Source: an uncultured Collinsella sp. (GTDB lineage: Bacteria; Actinomycetota; Coriobacteriia; Coriobacteriales; Coriobacteriaceae). Taken from it: DNA of 64,000 bases. The notes below the pieces were generated by a model. That model was not told the origin of the DNA. It did no database searches and saw only the letters and a list, made by a program, of their open reading frames with translations. The position numbers and the translations under genes were made by a program. The DNA is taken from the NCBI GenBank assembly GCA_900540995.1, contig UQHO01000001.1:1-64000 (forward strand), read 5' to 3'. Each line of letters starts with the position of its first letter. Position 1 is the first letter of the stretch. This document shows, piece after piece, positions 16,338 to 24,970 of the stretch.

Positions 16338-16370
16338 ATATAACATCTCCAATCATTTTGAGCGGAGGGG

Positions 16371-16399
16371 ATTATATAGCAACGGTCCCGCATCCGTCA
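16371..16399 (-). promoter_or_regulatory. Promoter of the MFS gene
   Basis: Minus strand TGACGG, 17 bases, TATAAT, 34 bases before the MFS start. The -10 is a perfect match, the -35 is poor. Confidence 0.55.
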
Positions 16400-16417
16400 G
16401 TAACGGACACGGGACCG
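16383..16417 (-). terminator. Hairpin after feoB
   Basis: CGGTCCCGTGTCCGT and ACGGATGCGGGACCG pair around a TACTG loop, 40 bases after the feoB stop. There is no strong T run, and it overlaps the -35 region of the next promoter, so termination is only likely. Confidence 0.5.
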
Positions 16418-16457
16418 AAACAATTCGATACACAGAGGTTGCGCCGTCAATAAAATA

Positions 16458-18818
16458 CTAAGCCAACCCCAGCAATATGCCCGCCGAATGCACGACAAAC
16501 GCCACGATCCAGGCGACCGTCACTTGAAACGCGAACACGGCAACGGCATAGCGCGCGCCCAACTCGCTCCTGACGGCGCCGATGGCCGCCACGCAGGGCG
16601 GGTACAGCAACGTAAAGACCAGGAACACGTAAGCGGTAAACGGCGAAAACATGGTCGACAGTGCCGCGGGCGAGGTCGCGCCCAAAAGCACGGTGAGGGT
16701 CGAGATGACACTCTCCTTGGCGATAAGTCCGGTGACGAGCGCCGTGGATGCGCGCCAATCGCCAAAGCCAAGCGGCGCCAGCGCCGGCGCGATGATGCTG
16801 CCGAGGCCCGCAAGCAGGCTTTGCGACTGATCGGCGACCACATTAAAGCGGATATCGAACGTCTGAAGGAACCAGATGACCACCGTAGCGGCAAAGATAA
16901 TGGTAAAGGCCTTGGTAATAAAGTCTTTGGCCTTATCCCATGCCAGCATCACTGTCGTCTTGATGCTCGGCAGGCGGTAATTGGGAAGCTCCATGATAAA
17001 TGGCACCGGATCGCCCTTAAATGCCGTGCGGTTGAGCACCAAAGCCGCAATGCAGCCGACCACGATACCGATCAGATAGAGCGAGACCATGGCGGGAACC
17101 GTCGCCTGTGGGAAAAACGCCCCGCACAGCAGACCGTAGACCGGCAACTTGGCCGAGCAGCTCATGAACGGCGTGAGCATGACCGTCATCTTGCGGTCGT
17201 GCTCGGATGGGAGCGTACGGGTCGACATGATAGCCGGCACGGTGCAGCCAAACCCGACGAGCATGGGCACAAAGCTGCGGCCCGACAGGCCAAAACGACG
17301 CAGCACCTTATCCATGACAAAGGCGACGCGCGCCATGTAGCCCGAGTCTTCCAGAATGGAGAGGAACAAGAAGAGCACGACGATAATCGGCAGGAAGGTC
17401 AGCACGCTGCCCACACCCGTAAGCACACCGTCGACAGCCAGCGAGCGCACCACGTCGTTGGTGCCGAACGCCTTGAGGCCCGCATCGGCCGAGGCGATGA
17501 TGGCAGCGATGCCGTCCTCCATGAGTCCCTGCAACGCCGCGCCGATCACGCCAAACGTCAGCCAAAAAACGAGACCCATGATCACCAGGAACGCCGGGAT
17601 GGCCGTGTAACGACCTGTCAGGATGCGGTCGATCTTGACGGAGCGCACGTGCTCGCGGCTCTCGTGCGGCTTGACGACGCAGCGCCCACACACGTCGCCG
17701 ATGAAGCTAAAGCGCATATCGGCCAGCGCGGACAGGCGGTCGGTGCCGGCCTCGCCCTCCATCTGGGTAATGATGTGCTCGATGGCGTCGAGCTCGTTGC
17801 GATCCAGGTGAAGCGCCTCGGTCACCAGCTCGTCGCCCTCAACCAGCTTGGTCGCCGCAAAACGCACGGGAATGTGCGCCGTCGCGGCATGGTCCTCGAT
17901 AAGGTTGGCAATGCCGTGAATACAGCGATGCAGTGCACCGCCGTCTGGGCCATCGGGTGCGCAGAAGTCCAGGCGGCCGGGACGCTCGCGGAAACGCGCC
18001 ACATGCAGGGCATGGTCCACCAGCTCGCCGATACCCTCGTTGCGTGCGGCGCTAATGGGGACGACCGGCACGCCCAACAGACTCTCGAGCAGGTTGACGT
18101 CAATGGCGCCGCCGTTGGTCGTCACCTCGTCCATCATGTTGAGCGCGATGACCATGGGGCGGTCGAGCTCCATAAGCTGCAGCGTCAGGTACAGGTTACG
18201 CTCGATGTTGGTGGCGTCGATGATATCGATGATGGCGTCGGGGTTTTCGTCAAGGATGAATTGACGGCTAACGATCTCTTCGCCCGTGTACGGCGACAGC
18301 GAATAGATGCCAGGCAGGTCGGTAACGCCCGCCTCGGGGTGGTTGCGGATAGTGCCATCTTTGCGGTCGACCGTCACGCCGGGAAAGTTACCGACATGCT
18401 GGTTGGAGCCCGTCAGCTGGTTAAACAGCGTGGTCTTGCCGCAGTTTTGGTTACCGGCAAGGGCAAAATGCAGCGGCGCACCCTCGGGCACGGCCGTCTT
18501 TGCCGCGCGGGGCGAATACGTCCCCTCGCCGAGTGCCGGGTGCTCCGTCGTGCCGATTGCGGCGTTAGCGCGCGGACCCGTATCTGTGTCGTGAACACCC
18601 ACGAGCTCAATCCGTGCGGCATCGTCCTTGCGCAGCGTCAACTCGTAGCCACGCAGGCGAATCTCGAGCGGGTCGCCCATGGGGGCGTACTTCATCATGG
18701 TGACTTCGGTGCCCGGTGTTAGGCCCATGTCCAAAATATGTTGTCGGAGTGCCTGGTCGTCCGATGCCACCGATGCGACAACGGCGTCCTTTCCAATCTC
18801 GAGCGTATCGAGCTTCAC
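16458..18818 (-). CDS. feoB: Fused FeoA-FeoB ferrous iron transporter
   Basis: 786 residues. The first 75 residues are a FeoA-type SH3-like domain (HILDMGLTPGTEVTMM, then PLEIRLRGYELTLRKDDA). FeoB follows: G-protein domain with P-loop GNQNCGKTTLFNQL, GNFPGVTVDRK, G3 DLPGIYSL and G4 NMMDE, then a membrane domain with two Gate motifs including VGFGCTVPAIMSTRTL. It imports Fe2+ across the cytoplasmic membrane. Fusion of FeoA to FeoB is known in some anaerobes. Two tandem palindromic operators lie 42-74 bases upstream. Confidence 0.95.
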   Translation of the reverse strand: MKLDTLEIGKDAVVASVASDDQALRQHILDMGLTPGTEVTMMKYAPMGDPLEIRLRGYELTLRKDDAARIELVGVHDTDTGPRANAAIGTTEHPALGEGTYSPRAAKTAVPEGAPLHFALAGNQNCGKTTLFNQLTGSNQHVGNFPGVTVDRKDGTIRNHPEAGVTDLPGIYSLSPYTGEEIVSRQFILDENPDAIIDIIDATNIERNLYLTLQLMELDRPMVIALNMMDEVTTNGGAIDVNLLESLLGVPVVPISAARNEGIGELVDHALHVARFRERPGRLDFCAPDGPDGGALHRCIHGIANLIEDHAATAHIPVRFAATKLVEGDELVTEALHLDRNELDAIEHIITQMEGEAGTDRLSALADMRFSFIGDVCGRCVVKPHESREHVRSVKIDRILTGRYTAIPAFLVIMGLVFWLTFGVIGAALQGLMEDGIAAIIASADAGLKAFGTNDVVRSLAVDGVLTGVGSVLTFLPIIVVLFLFLSILEDSGYMARVAFVMDKVLRRFGLSGRSFVPMLVGFGCTVPAIMSTRTLPSEHDRKMTVMLTPFMSCSAKLPVYGLLCGAFFPQATVPAMVSLYLIGIVVGCIAALVLNRTAFKGDPVPFIMELPNYRLPSIKTTVMLAWDKAKDFITKAFTIIFAATVVIWFLQTFDIRFNVVADQSQSLLAGLGSIIAPALAPLGFGDWRASTALVTGLIAKESVISTLTVLLGATSPAALSTMFSPFTAYVFLVFTLLYPPCVAAIGAVRSELGARYAVAVFAFQVTVAWIVAFVVHSAGILLGLA

Positions 18819-18859
18819 GTCCGTGTTCCTCCCCCGGCGCCCACAGGGCGTTGCATTTT

Positions 18860-18892
18860 GTTTACCATGACTAACCGTTTGCCATGGCTAAC
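18860..18892 (-). promoter_or_regulatory. Two tandem operators upstream of feoB
   Basis: Two 16-bp near-palindromes, GTTTACCATGACTAAC (18860-18875) and GTTTGCCATGGCTAAC (18877-18892), are repeated 17 bp apart. The half-sites GTTWGCC resemble those of DtxR/IdeR/MntR-family metal repressors, which suits an iron transporter. The identity of the repressor is inferred. Confidence 0.65.
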
Positions 18893-18929
18893 CAATTTTA
18901 AGCTTACATGATAGCGTGAACACACAATG

Positions 18930-19177
18930 ACGTTCAATCAGCAGATTGGCGCAATGGGGACAGGCAGGAGAGTTCAGGGCCATAGTTTCCCGATGAGGCC
19001 TCTCGGGGAAACTACATCCCAGAATTCTGGCTCGAAACGGGATATGGTTTCCCAAACAGGCCTCTTACGGAAAATGCATCCCGGAATCCCCACTCGAAAC
19101 GGGACGCACTTTCCCAGTCGAGGCCCTATGGGAAACCGTGTCCCACCTTGAAAGGCAAAACTGGGACGCAGTTTCCG
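18930..19177. repeat. 62-bp tandem repeat, four degenerate copies
   Basis: Copies end in TTTCCC at 18991, 19053, 19115 and 19177, an exact 62-bp period. Copies 2-4 each hold an inverted pair of the type GGAAAYNNNATCCC ... GGGAYRYRSTTTCC plus an AGGCCTC segment; copy 1 is more degraded. No gene is visible. It lies upstream of feoB and 3' of the esterase gene. With the hairpin at 19199-19261 it fills the 470-bp gap. Confidence 0.8.
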
Positions 19178-19198
19178 GGCGGGGCATCAAAAACAAAG

Positions 19199-19261
19199 TT
19201 GCGGTGGAATAGTTCCTGGATGGGCTGGTTGATGCCCCAGATCGGAACTATTTCACCGCAA
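19199..19261. repeat. Palindromic repeat, TTGCGGTGGAATAGTTCC family, copy 2
   Basis: Arms 19199-19216 and 19244-19261 pair with one mismatch and are the same sequence as the hairpin at 15061-15123. It lies 30 bases downstream of the minus-strand esterase gene, again in a 3' position. Confidence 0.85.
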
Positions 19262-19290
19262 GTTATTGAAGGGCTGGGATGCCCGTCCTC

Positions 19291-20190
19291 TTACAGATGG
19301 CGCTCCAGGAAGCGGAAGGCTAGGCGAATCCAAGGGCGGACCGCCACCTGCTTGTCCTCGTTGTCGACCGCGGTGTTGGCGTTGCCGAGCGAAAGGCCGT
19401 GACCACCTTGGTCAAAGACGTGCATCTCGCAAGAGACGCCCTCCTCTGCCATGCGTTGGGCAAACGGATAGACCTGCGCGATCGGCGCCGTTTTGTCGTC
19501 GGACACGCCCCACACAAAGGTCGGCGGCATCTGACGCGAAACATGCGTGGTGGGGCAGATGTCGGCCAAATGCTCGTCAGTTGCCTCGCCACCCGTCACC
19601 ATCGACAGGTAGTCGTTGAGCAAATCGCGCCCCGTCTTGCCGCCCGTCTTGGGCACACGCAAGTCAATGCGCGGATCGCGCGTCTGCATGTCGCGCACAT
19701 AGGCAAAGTCGAGCAATGGATAGCCCAGCACCACGGCATCGGGACGGATGTCGTCCGGACGCGCCCCGGCAAGTGCCGCAAAGGGGCCGGTCTTCCACTG
19801 TGTTGCCAGCGAGGCGCAAATCATGCCGCCAGCAGAAAAGCCCACGACGCACACGCGCTTAGGATCGACATGCCACTCGTCGGCGTTGGCGCGCACCGTG
19901 GCGACCATCTTGGCAAGATCTGCCTGGGGGTGCGGAAAGCTCACGTCACCCGTAGAACTCGTGACATAGTTGAGCACAAAGGCCTGGTAACCGTGATCCA
20001 AAAACGCAAACGCCACCGGGTCCTGCTCATGCGGAGCGATATGCGTAAACGCACCTCCGCCACAGATAATCACCGCGGGGCGGCGGCCATTCGGTTTATC
20101 GGGCAACGGCTCGGCACCCAAATACGTAAACGTCGCCGGATAATCCTCGGTCGGCTCCTCGCCCCACAGCGCATGGTTCTCGACAATCAT
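19291..20190 (-). CDS. Alpha/beta hydrolase (esterase, acetyl-xylan-esterase-like)
   Basis: 299 residues, cytoplasmic. The oxyanion region is RRPAVIICGGGAFTH and the nucleophile elbow is VVGFSAGG (Ser). The late Asp and His of the triad are likely near DDKTAP and GGHGLSLGN. This matches the lipase/esterase group often annotated as acetyl xylan or feruloyl esterase; the substrate cannot be deduced. The start at 20190 (MIVENHALW) has GGGAGC in front. An upstream extension of 69 codons is rejected because it lacks a site and similarity. Confidence 0.8.
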   Translation of the reverse strand: MIVENHALWGEEPTEDYPATFTYLGAEPLPDKPNGRRPAVIICGGGAFTHIAPHEQDPVAFAFLDHGYQAFVLNYVTSSTGDVSFPHPQADLAKMVATVRANADEWHVDPKRVCVVGFSAGGMICASLATQWKTGPFAALAGARPDDIRPDAVVLGYPLLDFAYVRDMQTRDPRIDLRVPKTGGKTGRDLLNDYLSMVTGGEATDEHLADICPTTHVSRQMPPTFVWGVSDDKTAPIAQVYPFAQRMAEEGVSCEMHVFDQGGHGLSLGNANTAVDNEDKQVAVRPWIRLAFRFLERHL

Positions 20191-20375
20191 ATGTGCTCCC
20201 TTCGCGCAAATTATGCGCCCTTGTTTTTCGCCTTCAAGCGTACCCCACTTGAACCCGTGGCGCAGAAACACTCCGGCAATAAGTTTCCCTTCAACTGATA
20301 TATCACATAATCCCAGTTCAGAGGTATCGTTGAGCAGCGTAGAATAGGGGCGTTGACCAAGCCGCGAAACACATG

Positions 20376-20387
20376 TGAAACGTTTCC
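20376..20387 (+). promoter_or_regulatory. LacI/CcpA-type operator-like site before EIIA
   Basis: TGAAACGTTTCC, with a perfect GAAACGTTTC core, is the common palindrome of LacI-family operators and resembles a catabolite element. It lies 46 bases before the EIIA start. The regulator is unknown. Confidence 0.45.
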
Positions 20388-20433
20388 GGCAAACCAAACG
20401 CGCGATATGCGCCTATTTAAGTTGGAGGCAACT

Positions 20434-20997
20434 ATGGGTCTGCTCGATTCGCTTAAGTCCACCTTCACCTCGACCGGCGAGGCGTCCGTTCCGCCCGCAG
20501 CAAGCTTCGCTACCCGCGAAGGCGTCATCTATGCCCCCGTCAACGGCGTGCTCGTCAACCTGGACGAGGTTCCCGACGAGACGATCGCCTCGGGCATGCT
20601 TGGCCAGGGCTATGGCATCGAGCCCATTACCGGCACCATCTATGCGCCCGCCAACGGCCGCATCGGCGCCACCACTGTCACCAACCACTCCATTGGCATG
20701 ATCACCGAGGACGGTCTTCGCGTGTTCATCCATGTTGGCCTGGGCACCGTGGAAATGAACGGCAAGGGTTTTGCCCGCTTTGTCGAGATGGGCGATGTGG
20801 TCAAGGCAGGCCAGCCGCTCATCAGCTTCGACCGCGAGGCCATTAAGGCCGCTGGTCACGAGGACATCGTGACCGTCATCGTTTCCGAGCTCGATCGTCT
20901 TAAGAGCATCGACCATGTCGGCGAATCTGGAACGCTTATCGGCGGCAACCCGCTCGTCAAGCTTGGCGACCCGCTGCTGGTTGCCAAGACCAAGTAG
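20434..20997 (+). CDS. PTS glucose-type EIIA component
   Basis: 187 residues. EIIA-Glc domain with the motifs ANGRIGATTVTNHSIGM and the phosphorylated His in FIHVGLGTVEMNGKGF, then GDVVKAGQPLISFD. It passes phosphate from HPr to a membrane EIIB. The N-terminus of about 25 residues is a short extension. The start has GGAGG upstream. It stands alone with its own terminator, so it may serve several EIIBC permeases, for example the beta-glucoside EIIBC at 39.8 kb, which has no EIIA of its own (inference). Confidence 0.93.
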   Translation: MGLLDSLKSTFTSTGEASVPPAASFATREGVIYAPVNGVLVNLDEVPDETIASGMLGQGYGIEPITGTIYAPANGRIGATTVTNHSIGMITEDGLRVFIHVGLGTVEMNGKGFARFVEMGDVVKAGQPLISFDREAIKAAGHEDIVTVIVSELDRLKSIDHVGESGTLIGGNPLVKLGDPLLVAKTK

Positions 20998-21034
20998 CCA
21001 GGCCCCACGCCACACAGCCAAAAGGCACCTCATC

Positions 21035-21068
21035 AAGCGCCCGCGACCATTTGGCCGCGGGCGCTTTT
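21035..21068 (+). terminator. EIIA terminator
   Basis: AAGCGCCCGCG, loop, CCGCGGGCGC and TTTT, 38 bases after the stop codon. Confidence 0.9.
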
Positions 21069-21178
21069 CGTTTGAAAAACCATCCCGCCAATGCCTTATC
21101 TGTATAGCTCAAATGAGCCGAGCTGCTAGAATATCGAACTGTATGGATAACTATCATTCAACCGTTATGGGAGGATAC

Positions 21179-22582
21179 GTGAACCGCACCAAAATCGCGC
21201 AGCTCTATGCCGATGCCGAGTCGCTCGGCGGCCAGACCGTCACCGTCGCCGGCTGGGTCAAGTCCGTCCGCGACATGAAGAACTTTGGCTTTGTTACGCT
21301 CAACGACGGCAGCTGCTTCCGCGACCTGCAGGTCGTCATGAACCGCGAGGCACTCGACAACTACGACGAGATCGCCCATCAAAACGTCTCGGCCGCACTC
21401 ATTTGCACCGGCACCGTCAAGCTGACCCCCGATGCGCCCCAGCCTTTCGAGCTTTCTGCCACCTCCATCGAGGTCGAGGGCACGAGCGCCCCGGATTACC
21501 CGCTGCAGAAGAAGCGCGCAACCGTCGAGTTCCTGCGCACCCAGCAGCACCTGCGCCCGCGCACCAACCTGTTCCGCGCCGTGTTCCGCATCCGCTCTGT
21601 CGCGGCTGCCGCCATCCACCGCTTCTTCCAGGAGCAGGGCTTTGTCTACGTCAACACCCCCATCATCACCACGAGTGACTGCGAGGGCGCCGGCGAGATG
21701 TTCCGCGTGACCACGCTCGACCCCAAAAATCCGCCCCTCACCGAGTCCGGCGAGGTCGACTGGAGCCAGGACTTCTTTGGCAAGCATGCGAGCCTCACCG
21801 TGTCCGGCCAGCTCAATGCCGAGAACTTTGCCATGGCCTTTGGCGACGTGTACACCTTTGGCCCCACCTTCCGTGCCGAGAACTCCAACACCACGCGCCA
21901 CGCCGCCGAGTTTTGGATGATCGAACCCGAGATGGCCTTTGCCGACCTTAACGACTACATGGATAACGCCGAGGCCATGCTCAAGTATGTCCTCAAGGAC
22001 GTCATGGCAACCTGCCCCGACGAGCTCAATATGCTCAACAAGTTTGTGGACAAGGGTCTGCTCGAGCGCCTGGACCATGTCGCCAACTCCGACTTTGCCC
22101 GCGTTACCTACACCGAGGCCGTCGAGATCCTGGAGCAGGCAGTCGCTGCTGGCCACCAGTTTGATTACCCCGTCAGCTGGGGCATCGACCTGCAGACCGA
22201 GCACGAGCGCTTCCTGACCGAGGAGCACTTTAAGCGCCCGACCTTCGTGACCGACTACCCGGCCGAGATCAAGGCGTTCTACATGCGCATGAACGAGGAC
22301 GGCAAGACCGTCGCCGCCGCCGACTGCCTGGTTCCCGGTATCGGCGAGATTATCGGCGGCTCCCAGCGCGAGGAGCGCCTGGATCTGCTCGAGGCCCGCA
22401 TCAAGGACCTGGGCATGAATCCCGAGCAGTACAAGTACTACCTTGACCTGCGCCGCTACGGTTCCTGCAAGCACGCCGGCTACGGTCTGGGCTTCGAGCG
22501 CTTGGTCATGTATCTGACCGGCGTGGGCAACATCCGCGACGTCCTGCCGCACCCGCGCACCGTGGGCAACGCCGACTTCTAA
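21179..22582 (+). CDS. asnS: Asparaginyl-tRNA synthetase
   Basis: 467 residues, class IIb synthetase. The OB-fold anticodon-binding domain comes first (VTVAGWVKSVRDMKNFGFV), then the catalytic domain with motif 2 FRAENSNTTRHAAEFWMIEP and motif 3 GLGFERLVMYLTGVGNIRDV, ending PRTVGNADF as AsnS does. I chose GTG at 21179, since GGGAGG lies 4 bases upstream; the ATG at 21167 overlaps that site. It has its own terminator. Confidence 0.96.
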   Translation: MNRTKIAQLYADAESLGGQTVTVAGWVKSVRDMKNFGFVTLNDGSCFRDLQVVMNREALDNYDEIAHQNVSAALICTGTVKLTPDAPQPFELSATSIEVEGTSAPDYPLQKKRATVEFLRTQQHLRPRTNLFRAVFRIRSVAAAAIHRFFQEQGFVYVNTPIITTSDCEGAGEMFRVTTLDPKNPPLTESGEVDWSQDFFGKHASLTVSGQLNAENFAMAFGDVYTFGPTFRAENSNTTRHAAEFWMIEPEMAFADLNDYMDNAEAMLKYVLKDVMATCPDELNMLNKFVDKGLLERLDHVANSDFARVTYTEAVEILEQAVAAGHQFDYPVSWGIDLQTEHERFLTEEHFKRPTFVTDYPAEIKAFYMRMNEDGKTVAAADCLVPGIGEIIGGSQREERLDLLEARIKDLGMNPEQYKYYLDLRRYGSCKHAGYGLGFERLVMYLTGVGNIRDVLPHPRTVGNADF

Positions 22583-22628
22583 TTGTCGAACGCTAGCTCG
22601 CGTCGCCACACGCCAACGCTCATCGTAC

Positions 22629-22664
22629 AAGCGTCTCTCGACATCGGTCGAGAGACGCTTTTTT
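22629..22664 (+). terminator. asnS terminator
   Basis: AAGCGTCTCTCGAC, loop ATCG, GTCGAGAGACGC and TTTTTT, 46 bases after asnS. Confidence 0.93.
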
Positions 22665-22783
22665 CAACAGCATCCGTCAAGCTTTTGGCAAGGTTTTGGT
22701 CAGTTGAGCAGGGCTGTTGAAAACTCGACCCGCCGTTTGCCGACGACTACCGACCGCCCAGAGCGCTCTGCGCCCCTGGGAAA

Positions 22784-22837
22784 GCCCCACGTCCTAGGCT
22801 CCATACCGTCGCCACCCAAAACGGAAAGGACGTGGGC
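22784..22837 (+). promoter_or_regulatory. Hairpin covering the RBS of the WYL-type regulator
   Basis: GCCCCACGTCCT (22784-22795) can pair with AAGGACGTGGGC (22826-22837), with one bulge. The right arm contains the AAAGGA ribosome binding site of the next gene, so the fold could limit its translation. Function inferred. Confidence 0.45.
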
Positions 22838-22840
22838 ACG

Positions 22841-23626
22841 ATGACCGAAGCCGCTGTTGAAACCTACGATACCACGACGAGAGGCGCCGCCTCGATGGCA
22901 GCCTATCGCGCCGTTCGCATCCTGCAACTATTAAGCGAAAACACTGGCGAGGACAAGGCCATGCTTTCCGATGAGTTGATCCGGCGCCTCGCCCATCCCG
23001 ACGACCCCGCCCGCATGCCCATCTCGGCGGCGCGGCGCAGCATCTACACCGCCATCTCCGCGCTTCGCCATGCCGGATACGAAATTGAGTACAAACGCGG
23101 CGTGGGCTACAAACTTCTTACCCGTCCGCTCACCGATGAAGAGATCATCCGGCTCCACGGTATGGTCATGCGCAACCGCTCCACGCCTATCGCTATCCGC
23201 AAGAGCATGGCGCAGCACTTAGTTGCCATGGCGAGTGCCGACGTTCGCGGCTACCTCGATATACCCGAACCCGTTCCAAGCGCAGGCAGCAAGGCCACCA
23301 AGGCAACACGCACGCCCATCAAGCGCATCGACACGTGCGAGCTCGTCGAGCAGGCCATCGACCACGGAACCACGGTGAGTTTTGATATTTCGAGCGTCAC
23401 GACGCGTGGCGAAACCGAAGCAGCACGAATGACACTCCGTCCCTTTGCCATCAGGCAGCGCGATGGCATCTCGTATCTGCTGGGAACGGTCTACGACGCC
23501 CGAGGCGCCGATGACACGTTGCGTACCGTAGAGATTGGCCGAATGAGAAACGTCACCACACGTCTCCTCGACGGCAAGAAGCTCTTCGCCGCCCTAGACG
23601 AGGACGACGCCTCCTCCGCCGCATAA
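22841..23626 (+). CDS. HTH/WYL-type transcriptional regulator
   Basis: 261 residues. The N-terminal half (YRAVRILQLLSENTGEDK ... RRSIYTAISALRHAGYEIEY) looks like a DeoR-like winged helix. The C-terminal half resembles a WYL-family ligand domain: TTVSFDISSV, FAIRQRDGISYLLG and TVEIGRMRNV. It probably regulates genes in response to a small ligand or nucleic acid. ATG 22841 is preferred to an in-frame GTG at 22832, which is too close to AAAGGA. The next gene downstream is the ABC binding protein, which may be a target. Confidence 0.7.
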   Translation: MTEAAVETYDTTTRGAASMAAYRAVRILQLLSENTGEDKAMLSDELIRRLAHPDDPARMPISAARRSIYTAISALRHAGYEIEYKRGVGYKLLTRPLTDEEIIRLHGMVMRNRSTPIAIRKSMAQHLVAMASADVRGYLDIPEPVPSAGSKATKATRTPIKRIDTCELVEQAIDHGTTVSFDISSVTTRGETEAARMTLRPFAIRQRDGISYLLGTVYDARGADDTLRTVEIGRMRNVTTRLLDGKKLFAALDEDDASSAA

Positions 23627-23786
23627 GACCCTCCGCCGCCCATTCGACTACCCGTACCGCCCATCCGATTCTGTATTAAAAAACCCGCCAGGCTGTTGTA
23701 AAAATGGACATCAGCGCTACTATAGTTCCACTTGCACTTTGTCCCAGTGCAGTGTTTCCAGCCATTTTTATACTGGGGGTAATGAT

Positions 23787-24767
23787 ATGAAGGACATCAC
23801 CATCAGCCGCAGGAGCCTTCTGGTCTCCGCTGGCCTGCTCGCGCTCGCCCCGCTCGCCGGATGCGGCGGCAACTCTGGTTCCGGCTCTGCTGCCGCCGGT
23901 TCCGACTACACCATCGGCGTTCTGCAGCTCACCGAGCACTCCGCACTCGATGCCGCCAACGACGGCTTTGTCAAGGCCATCAAGGAGAGCGGCCTTAAGG
24001 TCAAGATCGACCAGAAGAACGCCCAGAACGACCAGTCCACGTGTAAGTCCATTGCCGACAAGTTTGTGGGCGACAACGTCAACCTGATTTATGCCATCGC
24101 CACGCCCGCCGCGCAGGCTGCCGCCGGCGCCACGGCCGATATCCCCATCGTGGGCTGCGCCATCACCGACTACGCCGCCTCCGGCCTGGTCCAGGACAAC
24201 GACAAGCCCGGCACCAACGTCACGGGCGCTTCCGACCTCACCCCGGTCGCCGAGCAGCTCGAGATGATGCAGAAGGTCCTGCCCGACGTTAAAAAGGTCG
24301 GCCTGCTCTACTGCACCGCCGAGTCCAACTCCGACGTCCAGATCAAGGCCGCCAAGAAGGAGCTCGACAAGCTGGGCCTCGAGTACACTGACTTCACCGT
24401 CTCGAGCTCCAACGAGATTCAGTCCGTCGTCGAGTCTGCCGTGGACAAGGTCGACGCGCTGTACTCCCCCACCGACAACACCATCGCCGCGGGTGCCTCG
24501 CAGGTCGGCCAGATCTGCAAGGAAAACAAGCTTCCCTTCGTGACTGGCGAGGAGGGTATGTGCATGGCCGGCGGCCTGTTCACCCTCTCCATCAACTATG
24601 AGGACCTGGGCTACGCCGCGGGCGAGATGGCCGTTAAGATCCTGAAGGGCGAGGCCAAGCCCGAGGATATGCCGATCAAGCACCTCTCGAGCAAGGACCT
24701 GGTCGTCGTCAAGAACGACGAAATGGCCGAGGCCCTGGGCATCGACCTTTCCGCCCTGGACGCGTAA
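23787..24767 (+). CDS. ABC transporter substrate-binding lipoprotein (TrpX-like)
   Basis: 326 residues. An N-terminal signal with twin basic residues and lipobox LAGC at about residue 24 precedes a Gly/Ser linker. The body (YTIGVLQLTEHSALDAANDG, then IPIVGCAITDYAASGL, GASDLTPV, KKVGLLYCTAESNS) is typical of the ABC_sub_bind (PF04392) group, members of which bind tryptophan or tyrosine in other Gram-positives. It would deliver its ligand to the permease and ATPase encoded next. RBS is GGGGGT. Confidence 0.85.
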   Translation: MKDITISRRSLLVSAGLLALAPLAGCGGNSGSGSAAAGSDYTIGVLQLTEHSALDAANDGFVKAIKESGLKVKIDQKNAQNDQSTCKSIADKFVGDNVNLIYAIATPAAQAAAGATADIPIVGCAITDYAASGLVQDNDKPGTNVTGASDLTPVAEQLEMMQKVLPDVKKVGLLYCTAESNSDVQIKAAKKELDKLGLEYTDFTVSSSNEIQSVVESAVDKVDALYSPTDNTIAAGASQVGQICKENKLPFVTGEEGMCMAGGLFTLSINYEDLGYAAGEMAVKILKGEAKPEDMPIKHLSSKDLVVVKNDEMAEALGIDLSALDA

Positions 24768-24970
24768 TGCCATACGCGGCATGCGTCTAGAGCCCGTGCT
24801 CGCGCTTTAGCCGCGTTATTCAATATCTGAGCCACAGGGGCGGGCGCTGTAGACCGGCGTCCGCCCTGCTTGTTTCAGGTAAAACAAAACGTCTGTCCGT
24901 AACTCTTCTATGCATTGTTACCGCTATTATGGTGAATCACGTGTCCACCCTATCCTAGGAGGTATGAAGC

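Noticed and set aside
16488..18722. Plus-strand open frame of 744 codons opposite feoB
   Set aside because: Arg/His/Asp-rich antisense shadow of feoB with no family features.
18930..19177. CRISPR array
   Set aside because: The 62-bp units repeat in full without distinct spacers and no cas genes are near; it is a degenerate tandem repeat.
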